From Pictodentalium vernedei (Eukaryota; Mollusca; Scaphopoda; Dentaliida; Dentaliidae): DNA of 64,000 bases. The stretch is taken from the NCBI GenBank assembly GCA_031216915.1, contig CM062296.1, positions 795,311,473 through 795,375,472 of the forward strand, read 5' to 3'. The notes under the pieces are model-generated. The model was not told the DNA's origin and did no database searches. It worked only from the letters and a program-made list of their open reading frames with translations. Shown piece by piece: positions 43,414 to 54,925 of the stretch. Each line of letters opens with the position of its first letter. Position 1 is the first letter of the stretch. The translations under genes were made by a program, and so were the position numbers.

Positions 43414-43940
43414 CAGGACTTATATTTCGTCTAAATTTGTGAGAATCCATTTGGATTCTCGTGAAAATGGTTGCGAGAATCCATACCTACTATGAGTGTC
43501 ACAGGATCCCATGATGCCACCAAGGTTCAACCACTGTTGTATACTGATAACACATGTTAACCTTTTACCCAACACACTTTTTTTAATTTTTAAAACTAAG
43601 TTTGATAATTTTTAAAAGAATAAATAATAAATGATAAAATAATTAAATGAACAATATTTACCAATAACATCTTACAAATATGGCTGTCGTTGGAACCGGC
43701 TCAATGAGCCGGTTCCAATGACATCCATATTTGTAAGGTTTTATTAACAAAGTGTCAGGATATTTCAAGTCATGTTAGCCTTCTATTGCTTAATTTGTTT
43801 ACGCTGTGTTAGTTAAAGGGTTATATTGACTCAATTTTTTTCACGCGAATCCTAGCAGAGGTGCAGGAGAATCTACATGGATTCTCGCCGATTTTATTGT
43901 GCGAATCGATTCTCGGATTCTCGTCGAAATATAAGCTCTG
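43414..43940. mobile_element. TIR element with 5-bp target duplication
   Basis: Ends caggacttatatttcg and (reverse strand) cagagcttatatttcg: 16-bp terminal repeats with two mismatches. ctctt flanks both sides (43409-43413 and 43941-43945). The other copy of the segmental duplication reads ttttccactcacgcaaaac at the same place, i.e. an empty site. Subterminal gagaatcc motifs recur. No coding capacity. It contains the piggyBac-like MITE at 43557-43824. Confidence 0.87.
43557..43824 (+). mobile_element. piggyBac-like MITE nested in a TIR element
   Basis: TTAA-ccttttacccaac at the left, gttagttaaaggg-TTAT at the right (one mutation in the target). The central palindrome is gaaccggctc-aat-gagccggttc within atatgg .. 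ccatat. Confidence 0.88.
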
Positions 43941-43950
43941 CTCTTGCTAA

Positions 43951-44247
43951 ACTTTAGAAGAAGGGATTGATGATAGAAATATTGATCTTTTCATCATGAA
44001 ATTATGGATGTTTTTGATTCAATAGTGTGTGAACAAATAAAATGAGGCCTAATTAATAATGTATTTAACATGTACAATATTTTGAAATATTTCTTACAAA
44101 AAACAGCTTAAGCAGGATGAAATAGGTTATGCAATAACATTTTTTGCAGGACCTATTTTCAGTTATGCAGATTATAAATTTGGGCAGGTCTGATGATCTC
44201 GCTGTAATTTGCTTCTTATGCAGTGGCATCACTAATGTTTTGAGATC
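43951..44247 (+). repeat. Segmental duplication block B, copy 2
   Basis: Second copy of 42639-42925, offset by 1,312 bp. The extra ~496 bp relative to the satellite offset is accounted for by the nested TIR element. Confidence 0.92.
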
Positions 44248-44539
44248 TACCAGGGAAACAGGTTAGGGTGCATCAGAAGCCCTATGAATTTTCAAAATGT
44301 TTGAATTAATCTTCTATCACCACTCAGTTTCATTTCCTAATTGGGTCATGTACCATATGCAAAGTTTGATATAAATCATTCAGGGATTCTTTTGGTTGTT
44401 TTAGGAATGGGGATAGGGGCCCATGCAAATGAGAAATAGCCTTCTTATTGGACCAAATTGGGAATCCTATCGACTCTGTATAAAAGTTTGGAAAAGTGTA
44501 CATTTTCTTTAATACAGGCACATTGAAAATGAAGAAGAT
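44248..44539. other. No recognisable feature
   Basis: Unique spacer upstream of the hAT-type element. Confidence 0.45.
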
Positions 44540-44547
44540 GGTTTCAT

Positions 44548-46607
44548 TAGTGTTCAACCGTTTGTGAAAAGTGACCACCAACCGATTATCGATTGTTTCA
44601 GCTGACAATCGGCCGATTCTGATTATTAATTACCCTTAATTTACCCCATTGTTACAGGACCCGAAATTTTGAGTGAAAGATTGGGAAATTTGGGGGATCG
44701 ATTGTCCATTCTTTACTATCCCAATTCCGTTCACTCATGATCTTATTGGTCCAGAATCTCCATCCCAATAAATCGCATTAAGTTAATCTCTTCAGTGTAA
44801 CACCAGTACACGAGTCATGACACAGGCAGCAAAATTAACAAAACATGTATTGAGGTATGCCGGTATCACAATTCTGCAATCTGCAATATTAAAAAGAATA
44901 AAATGTTTAATACAAACTGGTTTGTCTTGTTTCTTTTTAATACCCACCCAACTGTTGCCCGAAAAGTAATTTAACTATGGATGGAAAGTTGGAAACATTG
45001 AAGATAAACGTAAAGACAAGAAACACAATCACCAGACAATAAAATCATGCTTGTCAACAAATTGCGGGAATTCCCAACAATCCCAGAATATTATGCATTT
45101 GTACATCCGATCCTAACATTTAAATCACAGCGAGACTGGCACAGAAGTTGTCAGTAGAATTTCAAAGTGAATTGAACTGGGTGTTGGGGGGGGGGGGGGG
45201 GGGGGGGCACTCACAACCTGTATATGCAATTCATGACTATCAGACCCGGCTGTCTAATGCTATGAGAGTTTGACACAGTTTATTATTTGTTTTATAGATT
45301 TGATTTTTTTTCTCGTGTGCTATAACCTCTCGCATCAAAATTCGCACACCAATGCAAAGGTATTAAAAACGAACTAAAATATTGTGAACAAAGCATCTGA
45401 AATGCATGTGTAGTGAGTGTGAAATGTCCAGCACACATAAGGAATACATGAAATACAATGCATGTGCATTACATCGTATGTACGTGCATATGCATAGTTG
45501 AGGCCAACCTGAGGCCCCCCCCCCCCCCCCCCCCCCCCATTCCCAGAAATAAACTCAAATAGTTTGTTGGGCCTGCTCTAATGATATTTGTGTTGGCGTT
45601 GTTTTAATCCCTGTACGAAAACCGCTTTGTAAGCCCATTTTTTTTACATTGGAGATACGTGGAGGGGGGGAGGTATTTAGGTTCCTGGAAGATTACGTTT
45701 TCCCTGTATGGTCCTGGCCCACTCAGGAGTCAGGACTGGGAAAGCCTGCATTTCAGTACTACATGTAGTTACGTTTACGAACCCTGTAATGATTGATTGT
45801 TAATATTCCCAGTTGATATGTGTATTTCATGAAGGGTGGGGGGGGGGGGGGGGGCGTAGGGCCTAACTCTAAATCTCTAATATTAAAGTTTTAGGATTAT
45901 ACATTTTATTGATGGGTTCTGTAAAGCCAAGACGTCAACAACAAAAGAAAATGTTTATGCTGATCGACCTATCATAGTCTCTGTTTTGAAAATTAAATTA
46001 AAAAAGGTGTTCTTACCGAGTGCCGTTATCAACACCTATTTGAATTAAATTTTCTTGTGATTGGGACTCTGCAAGATTGCAATTTGCAAATATCATTTTA
46101 CAGTGAGTTTGAGTGAGGCCGAGATGTCCCATTGTCCCCCCCCCCCCCCTCTCACCCCCACAGTCCCTTATACTTTTAAGTTTTTTAACTTGTAGTCTCT
46201 CAGTATGACCGGTTTGATGACCCAATTATTTATTGTTCCACGCACGTGTATTTCAATGACAAATTGACGATGGCTTCTGGATTTACTGCATGAATAGAGT
46301 TCAATACGATATTTAAATTGATTGTTGTTAGCCTCTATGCTGGACTATTAGACTTGTCTGTATTTGATGATGCGGTGTTTATGTTTTTAAACCCACAATT
46401 ACTCGCACCGCCTGGGTAGAAATTCATAGAATAAATAAGTGATTACATCAAGTAAGACTGCGAGTTAATTTGATGAATCACTCAATCACAAGGAAAATTC
46501 TTCCGACCATCGGTGGAACCGATGTTCCAGGAGCCGTTGTCGTTGTCATCCGATTGCCCACAATCGGCCGATTGCCATAGCCGATTCCGATCATCGGTTG
46601 AACACTA
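44548..46607. mobile_element. hAT-type non-autonomous transposon
   Basis: 2,060 bp with perfect 13-bp terminal inverted repeats (tagtgttcaaccg at 44548-44560; cggttgaacacta at 46595-46607). Perfect 8-bp target duplications ggtttcat lie at 44540-44547 and 46608-46615. TAGTG fits the YARNG start and 8-bp duplication of the hAT superfamily. Palindromic acaatcggccgatt lies near both ends, as expected of subterminal transposase sites. No transposase frame. The interior has G/C homopolymers at 45186-45208, 45515-45538, 45838-45855 and 46137-46149. Preserved termini suggest a young insertion. Confidence 0.92.
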
Positions 46608-47430
46608 GGTTTCATTATTTTAAAGTTTGGTTTGAAAGTTCATTTATCATAATAAGGCCTACTTTGCAATAAATGTTCATCAAAGATATGACAAAGCTGA
46701 CACATGTGGAAATTTATTGTTAGAAATTGGGAAAAACCATGCCTAAACCTCATTGGGAATGGGGCCTATATTCAGCCCATGTCATAATCCAGAAAGAAAA
46801 ATCCTTTTCATTTAAGGGGGTTTGCAAGCTGATCAAAAATTACAAATTTATTGTTTTATGCAAATAGTATCAATATTTTCGTCATTAGGTACATTGAAAA
46901 TTAATAGGCTGAAAAGCATAGAAAATCATTCTTCATTTTTGCCTAACTCAAGGTTACATTGAAGCATTCGGCTGTTCAAATCGACAACATTAAGAATAAA
47001 GCAGCATTTCGACAAATATTCTCAAAAATTAAAAAAAATAACATTCTTATGTCTTATTAAATGTGATAGAGCTTATATATGGTAAATGAGCTACCATTTC
47101 TATGGTCATTTTCTATTTGAGGCATATCAACTTTATAACAAAAAAGGCAAGACAAGAAAGTTTCAACTTGCTTTTCTTTCTACAAATCTAAAAAGGACTT
47201 GTACAGTATGTGACAAGTGGATTGTACCTCAATCACGCAACGCTGGATCGAGCAGAAAAGATTAAATCGATCTGGCGACCGCCGGTGGCCACTTTTGTGC
47301 CACCGTGATGACATGCGTAAGAGATTAAATACCAGTAATTAGATTTGTACAGCAACAGTGTAATCAAAGTAATCAAACAGAAGCAGCACGATAATAATTT
47401 AGACGATTGATGTGACCGCGTTCCTTTTTC
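46608..47430. other. No gene recognised
   Basis: Plain AT-rich DNA with short frames only. Confidence 0.5.
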
Positions 47431-47684
47431 AGCTTCCACCCCCCCCCCCCCCCCACCCCCTGTGGAAACCCCGGGAAGTGCAGCAGTGCTCGTTTACTAT
47501 GGTAAACAAGTTCTGTTTTACTGGTAAAATAGGACCCAGTCACCAATGCTTGGGGTGGAAGTCCTCTAAAATGGGCAACATGGGGTATAAACGATTGACT
47601 AAACTTGACTTTATCTCCATGTTGTGGTCATTATTAGCCATTGTGCATTAATATGTGACCTTAAATACCAATAAATCAATAAAT
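47431..47684 (+). mobile_element. SINE 3' fragment
   Basis: 47615-47684 matches the last 70 bases of the SINE body seen at 2370-2444 (gtggtcattattagccattg .. atatgtgacctta .. ccaataaat). Upstream, a poly-C tract (47437-47454) and weakly similar sequence are all that remain. Confidence 0.6.
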
Positions 47685-49379
47685 ATTTCAGCTTCATGGA
47701 AGAACGAACTGGTCAACATCGCACTGCGGACGTAAATTGAATTTTCCTAGTTTCCAGTTGGAATTGCATTACCAGTACGACGAGTTTGTGGGAATAATAA
47801 ATGTTCAGAGAATAAATTTTATATTACCAAACCATACTTTAAAAGATGCTACTTGAAGCAATCTCGAGATTCGAGATGAAGAAATAATGCCATTTAGTTT
47901 GTGTGCAATTTTGTCCGATATTTTGCAAGTCACAGCAAGCAGAATCAAGACGAAATAAAATATTCATACGGGTCAGTTGGTCCATATGACCTTCCAAAAC
48001 AAACTACCTCGCAACACCCCCACACTCCGTCATAAAAAACCCAAATGCTCAAGAATGTTGAACAATTTACGTTATTTAAATGATGAGGCCACACATTTAT
48101 GTCCCTCTCAAAAAGCAGTTGATATGTGTACCATTCAGACCCTTACAGAAGGTTTTCAGCCTTCACCAGATGCGGAAGTCCAAACTCTGGAGCTAACACG
48201 TGAAATTGAGCAGCGCGTATGTGGACACTGCCGATGTGTGCTGGGAGGGCAGGGGGGCAACCATTACCTCTCGTCTGGGGAAAAAATTCATTTCAGTGCA
48301 CATTAATGTAAATTTTTCAGTAATATTTCCAATTTCAAAACAGTTTGGAAAAGAGAGGGAGAGCTGTAGATCCCCCCCCCCCCCCCCCACAGTTAGGCTA
48401 CAAAAATTGAATTTTTCCGGAAATTAGGCCTACAGGTGCAAGATTAAATTTTTCCAGCAATTTCATTTTTTTTTCGGCCAAATTTGAGTGGTGGTGGAAT
48501 CACTTTCCATGCAAAAATCCCCCTCCCCGTCCCCCATTACAAAATGAGCTCATACGCCTATGAACCTCATTAGTTTGAGGGAAAAGTGCCCCTGCGCCCC
48601 TAAAATCCACCCCAAAATAAAAAATAAAAGCTCACATGCCATATCGCCATACAAAACTACAAACGAGCGGACATGGGAATTTTTTCTCTCTCAGTAGGCC
48701 TATGATTAGAAAAAAAATTAAAACATGGGAGGGCAATGAAGAAAACAAGGGGTCTGAACGCTCATGAACCCCTGTCCCTATCGCCGACCATTTCCACCCC
48801 CCCCCCCCACCCCACAAGCTGTAAAAAAAATCATATAATTAGAAAAAAAATTGAAGGGCGTGAAGAAAATTGGGGGGGGGGGCGCAAACGCCCATGAACC
48901 CTATTTCTGGCGCAGTCGTATGTTGCACATCGTTGGTTGTTTTTGCAACCTGTGCCCACTTAAATCTGCTGTTTTGCTGTTTAATGCCAATATACGCACG
49001 TAAGAAGGCCCAAATGACTTGGTGCAAATATTTTCAATTTTCATTCCCCAGCACCCCCCCCCCCCCCCCCTTCCCGAAAAAAAGCCACGAATAGCCGAGT
49101 GTTAGGTATCTATTACAAAATTTCCACGAATGAATCAGTATAGCTGCAATATAAAGCTCTGGAAAAGCAAGGTGAACCGAAAAATAGTATACAGTTTAAC
49201 CAAGAAAGCTATAAAAAGCAATGCACAGTTCACTCTTCACTTTCAGTGACATTCAGTCAGTTGGCCGGTTTTTTGGGGTGAATTGATATTTTGATATTTT
49301 ATGCAATATCCATATTCTGAGCTAAATGGACAAGATAAGTATACATAAAGGACTAAGAACAAGTGAAAATGGTACTGTT
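47685..49379. other. No gene recognised; homopolymer-rich
   Basis: G/C runs at about 48371-48388, 48798-48809, 48871-48881 and 49054-49070. A 109-codon frame at 47977-48306 has no recognisable domain. Confidence 0.5.
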
Positions 49380-50110
49380 GGCCATTTTGTATCGAATTAG
49401 TTGCAAACAGTTTTTTGTACAGAACTTCTATATGAATGCTCCGATTTGAATAATTTTTTGTATGTGTGTTCAGTACCAAGTAGTACATCACATATAACAC
49501 ATGTTTTTATCTCATTCAAAAAATATGCAAATTACACGAGCTTCGATGAACTCAGTGCTACTTATACACAATACCAAAGTGCACATTTCAAAACAGATTG
49601 GGCTAGAGGCTGTATTTATGAACCCATCTTCATGAAATTTCTTGGGTAGCTTTGTTGTTACCATAAGACGAGAACAAGTGTTTTGGGGGTGCAGTCTGAA
49701 ATTCAAGGTGGCCGCTGTCGGCCATTTTGTATCAAATTAGTTACAAACAGTTTTTTGTACAGAAATGCTATATGAGTGCTCTGATTCAAATAATTTTATG
49801 TATGTGTGTTAATTACCATGTAATACATTACATATAATACAGGTTTTTGTCTCATGCAAAAAATATACAAATTAGATGAGCTTTGATAAACTTAGTGCTA
49901 CTTATACACAGGAAGTGCACATTTCAATATAGCTCCAGCTAGAGGTTGTATTTATCAAGTGGTCTTCATGAAACTTCTTGAGGACGAGAACGAGGGTTTT
50001 GGGGTACAGTCTGAAATTCAAGATGGCTGCTGTTGGCCATTTTGTATCGAATTAGTTGCAAACAGTTTTTCGTACAGAACTTCTATATGAGGGGTCTGAT
50101 TCGAATAATT
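49380..50110 (+). repeat. Tandem repeat, units of 340 and 315 bp
   Basis: ggccattttgtatc.aattag recurs at 49380, 49720 and 50035. The first two units align throughout (acagttttttgtacaga, catataa.ac, gagcttcgat). The third is cut by the next element. Confidence 0.9.
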
Positions 50111-50111
50111 T

Positions 50112-50442
50112 TTAGCTCACCTGAGCTAAGCTCAAGGGGAGCTTTACTAATCACTTTGCGTCTGTCGTCCGTCCGGTGTTAACTTTATATTATCGACTTC
50201 TTCTCCAAAACCACTTGCCCAATTTTATTCAAATGTTGGGTAAATGTTTATTACCTAATGCCAATTTGGATTTGTTCAAATGAAGTTGCCCCTCCCCATA
50301 GGTGGTGTCATGCCCCCAAGGGGCACCAAAATCTTCTTCTCATGAACCACCAGTAGCAGAGATTTGATATTTGGTTCAGATTGATGCAGTGCAGTGGAGA
50401 ACAAAAACAAAAGTCGCACCATGAAAAATGGCACATCTCTTG
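50112..50442 (+). mobile_element. AGCTCACC-family repeat, truncated copy
   Basis: Begins tttttagctcacctgagct with foldback, then gtctgtcgtccgtccgg, ttctccaaaaccacttgccc and tcttctcatgaaccaccag. It ends where the TIR element at 50443 begins. It inserted into the 340-bp tandem repeat. Confidence 0.82.
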
Positions 50443-51907
50443 CAGTGCTCGCAATAAGTGGCGGCCGGTCGGCCTCGGCCGCGAGACCACTAATATCGTG
50501 GCCTGTTAGTCGGCCTCGACAATTTTTAAGAGGACCGGTTGCTGAAAAACAGTTTCAGCCGAAACTGAAAGTAGAAGTAAATTGATATTAACAAAACTGC
50601 GTTATGATAATTTTCTACAGTTTACAAATTGTTGTACGTAGTCGGTTGGGGTTCTGATCATAAAACGTCCTCCTGAGAATGTATAAAGACATACGTAGAA
50701 AGACATATGAAGTCTGAAAAGGCTTTGTTCAGTAGCACCACCTTGAAAATGAGTTGACCCAGATATGTTCCTCTATATTACTATTGCCTACTATGGGACG
50801 AAACGTCCACGAAAAACGTGTCATAAAGTCCAAAACATCTGCTGGGATTTCACCTAAACCGGCTGCTAATTAGCGTGGCATATTGATCAAGATTTTTTTG
50901 GAGGCGTTCGGTAGAATTCCGGACATAAAAACAATATCCATGGATGGGGAAGGGAGTTGGGGAGGGGGGTCTTCTAATCACAGTAGTCCAAGCTGAGATT
51001 CTGAAAACTGTATGCGAAAGCAGCCTGCCTTAAATTAATCACGTCATCAGTGAGTGCTAAAATTAACACACCTAAAATAAAATGTCTTTCATGTAATAGT
51101 GATAGCGGAATGGTTAAGTGTATCGTATTTGTATTGGCAATGGACGCATAAACAGATTATTTTCGTTTATTTGATGAAATTGGGATTGAAACACAACGCA
51201 TTTTGTGCTCACTATTTTTAGGGCAGCATGCTGTTATGACGTCAGTGTGTGAAAATAGCCAATCACTTTCAAGTACACGTATGAAAATATATGGAATCCC
51301 TTGGGTTTTCTCAATCAAAACTTCCTGGATTGAAATCCCAGTAATGTCATTGGTCAAAATGTTCAACACATGTGTGTTTTCACTTCAACTTTGAAATTGT
51401 TTCAGAATCAATGTAAATAAATATTTATTCACCCTTCTTTTTATGGTGATTGTTAAGACAAACTACTTGAGTAGTTTAAAAAGAACTGTTGCCAGGTCTG
51501 TGGGGGCAGACAAGGCAGTGGGTAGGGAAAACACCGAAATAAAACCAATGGCAATCTGCCCCAGTAATGGAAAATCACTTCCTGAAAATTGAGACAAGCA
51601 AACTGTGGTCTGCATATCATGGTAAAACCGACTTTACGGTATACTAGTACCGATTATGATTTTATTTGACGGTATCAGCAACGTTATTGGAAATTATACC
51701 GATTATAATCGGTATACCGAAATACCGCCCAGCACAAGGTCAGTCTCAACCAGATTATACTCGGACTACAGTAGAAGTACAACCATGGTGTTCAACAGTT
51801 TCACAAGGTCAACTGTACCCACAAGAAATCGGCCTCGAGTCGGCCTCGACCTTCAAAAGTCAAGGCCGTTTTTCAGGCCTCGACTTTTTTTCTTATTGCG
51901 AGTACTG
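50443..51907. mobile_element. TIR element with 5-bp target duplication, 1.47 kb
   Basis: Ends cagtgctcgcaataag and (reverse strand) cagtactcgcaataag: 16-bp terminal repeats with one mismatch. Perfect 5-bp duplications tcttg lie at 50438-50442 and 51908-51912. Near both ends is a ggcctcgac / gtcgaggcc block. No transposase is recognised. Internally 51630-51735 is rich in taccg / cggta palindromes. Confidence 0.85.
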
Positions 51908-51912
51908 TCTTG

Positions 51913-52233
51913 TCTGTAGTTGAAAATTAGTTACCTGTTGGGGTGACATGGGACAAACTTATTTGCAAGTGGCCTTGAACTACATTCAGTGCATACATAT
52001 GTAGGCTCCATCATACGATTATTCATACAGCAAAGTTTTTGCTTTTGGAAAGGAGTGGTGAAAAAGGTTTTGCGCCAGATAAATTTCTTTCTTTTTGTAA
52101 ACAGAGTCAAAGGGAATTGGTTTCTCCTTATTAAAGTCTAATTATGTCCCAGCTACTTGCATACACATAAATACTACTTTCAAGAGAATTTTTAATTAGT
52201 TGAATATTTTCCTGAATATTTGTGTAATTTCAG
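51913..52233. other. No recognisable feature; likely intron
   Basis: Unique sequence ending in a good splice acceptor (tgtgtaatttcag at 52233). Confidence 0.45.
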
Positions 52234-52304
52234 ATTTCAGATAGTTACTCAGATGCAGACGATTCTTTGTATTCACCAGAAAGTTATACAAGCTCAGATT
52301 CTTT
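52234..52304 (+). CDS. Small acidic exon of the BED/C2H2-like gene
   Basis: 71 bp between an acceptor (gtaatttcag at 52233) and a strong donor (tt|gtaagt at 52305). It reads ISDSYSDADDSLYSPESYT plus a Ser/Asp-rich end. It ends with two bases of a codon. The exon at 62580 begins with one base, so the two join in phase, and both are acidic and Ser-rich, as is the N-terminus of the family described at 62580. That leaves an intron of about 10 kb filled with repeats. The link is inferred from phase and style, not from a transcript. Confidence 0.5.
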
Positions 52305-52469
52305 GTAAGTACATGAAGTAACTATTTTAAGCAAATGTTTCAACCCTTAAGGGCCTGTTTCTGACTTTTTATATGCCTGTGTGAAAAACAGGCTGTGTTA
52401 TAGTATAGTTTTGATCATCCATTTGTCTGTCTTGCCATCCATCTGTCTGTTTGTTCATTTTGGTTTCCA

Positions 52470-53080
52470 GGTGATAACTTTATTATTTAGTTTCAGATCG
52501 GCTCTAAACGTGGTATCTGAATTAATTATAACAAAATACAGATCAAGTTTAAATATGGGGTGGGTCTCATCAATTGCCTGAATTATGGCCCCATGTTTGA
52601 CTAAGAATGCGTAAATATTTGGTTTCCGGATGATAACTTTAATATTTGTTTTCTGATCGGTTCCAAACCTGGTATGTGGATTAATCACAAAAAATACAGA
52701 ACAAGTTCGAATATGGAGTCGATCAGATCAATTTGCATCTGAATTATGGCCTCAGTTGTACTTAGAAAATGTGTCAAAAATTTGAATTCTGGATGATAAC
52801 TTTAGTGATTGTTTTCTGATCAGCTTCAAACTTGGTATGTGTATTAATTACAAAAAAATACAGATGAGACTTGCATATGGGGTTGGTCCAATGAATTTTC
52901 ATCTGAATTATGGCTCCTGTTGGACCGAATGATAACTTTAGTATTTGTTTTTCAATTGACTCGAAATTAGGTATGACTGGTTTAATCACAACAGAATACA
53001 GGTCATGTTTGAATATGGGGAGGGGGGGGGGGGCAGTCCAGTAATTATTGTCTGGATTATGACACCATTTTAGTGGAAGA
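52470..53080 (+). repeat. Tandem repeat, about 4 x 150 bp
   Basis: The gatgataactttaa.atttg block recurs at about 52470, 52621, 52784 and 52928, each followed by a tgatcgg..ccaaac.tggtatg block and a gaattatggcc block. A short G-run is at 53023-53034. Confidence 0.88.
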
Positions 53081-53137
53081 AGACATCTCCATGGAACTCT
53101 GACAGCATATGTATCATTCCAAGATCTAAAGTACTTG

Positions 53138-53365
53138 TTAACCATTTAACAAACACAGACAATATTAAAATGTATTATTTTAATTTAAATTTTTCTAAAT
53201 TTTCAAAAGATTGTCACCAAAACCACATCAGGTCATGAGCCCGTTCCAATGAGTGGTCACACGATTTGGTTTTGTTGACATTTTTTGGAAAATTTTTAGT
53301 TTTTCAAAAGCTTAATTTGTGAATTGTGAGGGCGGATGTGACCGATTCGTTAGGTAAAGGGTTAA
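53138..53365 (+). mobile_element. piggyBac-like MITE, older copy
   Basis: TTAA-ccatttaacaaac on the left and gttaggtaaaggg-TTAA on the right. The central palindrome is degraded (cccgttccaatgag). Confidence 0.8.
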
Positions 53366-54925
53366 CTGATGAATCTGTGTTGATGATCATAAATGTTGCT
53401 ACCTATTTTCAAAAGCAGCATTGTTTGTGTATGCGATACTTGTCAAATGTGAACAAATTTCTTTTCCATCTCTTGTTTCCACAAAAATAAATAGCTAAAT
53501 AGTTTGATGGGTAACAAACTCACAAATGCAAATTAAATCCAGTAACTGTGCTGTTCCAACTTCTTAGCTGTCCCCCCTTCCCCCACAACCCACCACACCC
53601 TCGCTTCCCCTGACAAAAAAGGCATATATTGATGCCCTGCTAGGCAGTGCTCTTGTTCAATCTCAAAACAGATGCCCCTGACATGCAGTCATAAAAATAC
53701 ACTGTTAGCCTAGGCCAGACCACCAGGGTTACTAGTCAAGTCGTGAAAGGCCTATATCAAAACTGCCAAGCCACTGTGTGTAATCCTGTGTTCCTGAGAA
53801 ATACCCATTTCTATTTATTTTTAATTATGTATTGGTGTTCAATCATATATCCTGACCACAAAAAATATGAAGTGAAATTTAGCCAATTATTTGTACACCC
53901 CCAAGATATTGGTTAACTATTTTACAGTGAACAAGAATGGCTTCACTTTCCAAATTCCTGCAGGGTTAAAAATGAACGCACCATCATGCTCATTTATTAT
54001 CTAGTCCAAAACTTCCACTCAGCAAAGTCCTTATTTGGGTTGATACGTTAACATCTATGGTGTCAGTTTTCAATAGTTTCAACATTAAATACTGTGCCCT
54101 TGTTGACCACACAAGTTCACCTCTGATTTTTTGAAAACCTGAAGCAGTGGTTTTTCTGTTGAGTTGAGTCAGGTTCTCTGTTCTCATTTGAGTTAATGCC
54201 AAGGCCTCATGATTACACATATTTGTTGATGATCAGTATTATGCTTCCTTGAAACTTCCTTAAAATATTGTTTCCTTTGGCATTAGGAAGTGTATTGTGA
54301 TAAAATGTAGGTCTCCGCATAAAATATGCTGTTTAATCTGTGATAACATAACCCTACAATGCCCACAAAATGTTGCAAAATTTGAGATGGTTACTCCTTT
54401 TTAAAATACATCTTGAGTACTAGCCTTTCGTAAATCGAAAAACATAGCTTTGGTGATGGGTGGGAAGAAAGGGTGAAAAAATAACCAAATTTATGAGATT
54501 AATAAATACACAGATTCTTGCTCATAAGCTTCAGGATACCTAAAATTGAATTTAAGTTAGGTAAAAATAGCATCATTGAAACAAGTCAGTACATATTTTA
54601 GCTAAGCTGTATGTACATTATTTGGGCACGTTCAGTTGGCAATTTAAAGGCCTGAGTAATTTGTCTAGTTGTAAATTAGTCTAATCCACCATGTGACCCA
54701 TAGCCTATTTACTTAGTAATATGGCTCCTTATCTGTGCATACTCTTTATTAGGGGCCCGCTTGAAAAGCACATGCCCCTATCGGTCTTTCCATATGTCTG
54801 TCTGCACCCGTAAATTATTACTTAGGGGACCAATAATTGGTGAAATGAGGGGGAGGGGAGGAGAGGGAGGGGTATGTGACAAATTTACATACATTGTGTG
54901 GCTAGCCACATAACTAATGTCATTA
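53366..54925. other. No gene recognised
   Basis: Probably part of the long intron between 52304 and 62580. No repeats or structures stand out. Confidence 0.5.

Noticed and set aside
47977..48306. 109-codon frame as a gene
   Set aside because: No domain or splice context, and it is bounded by homopolymer-rich noncoding DNA.
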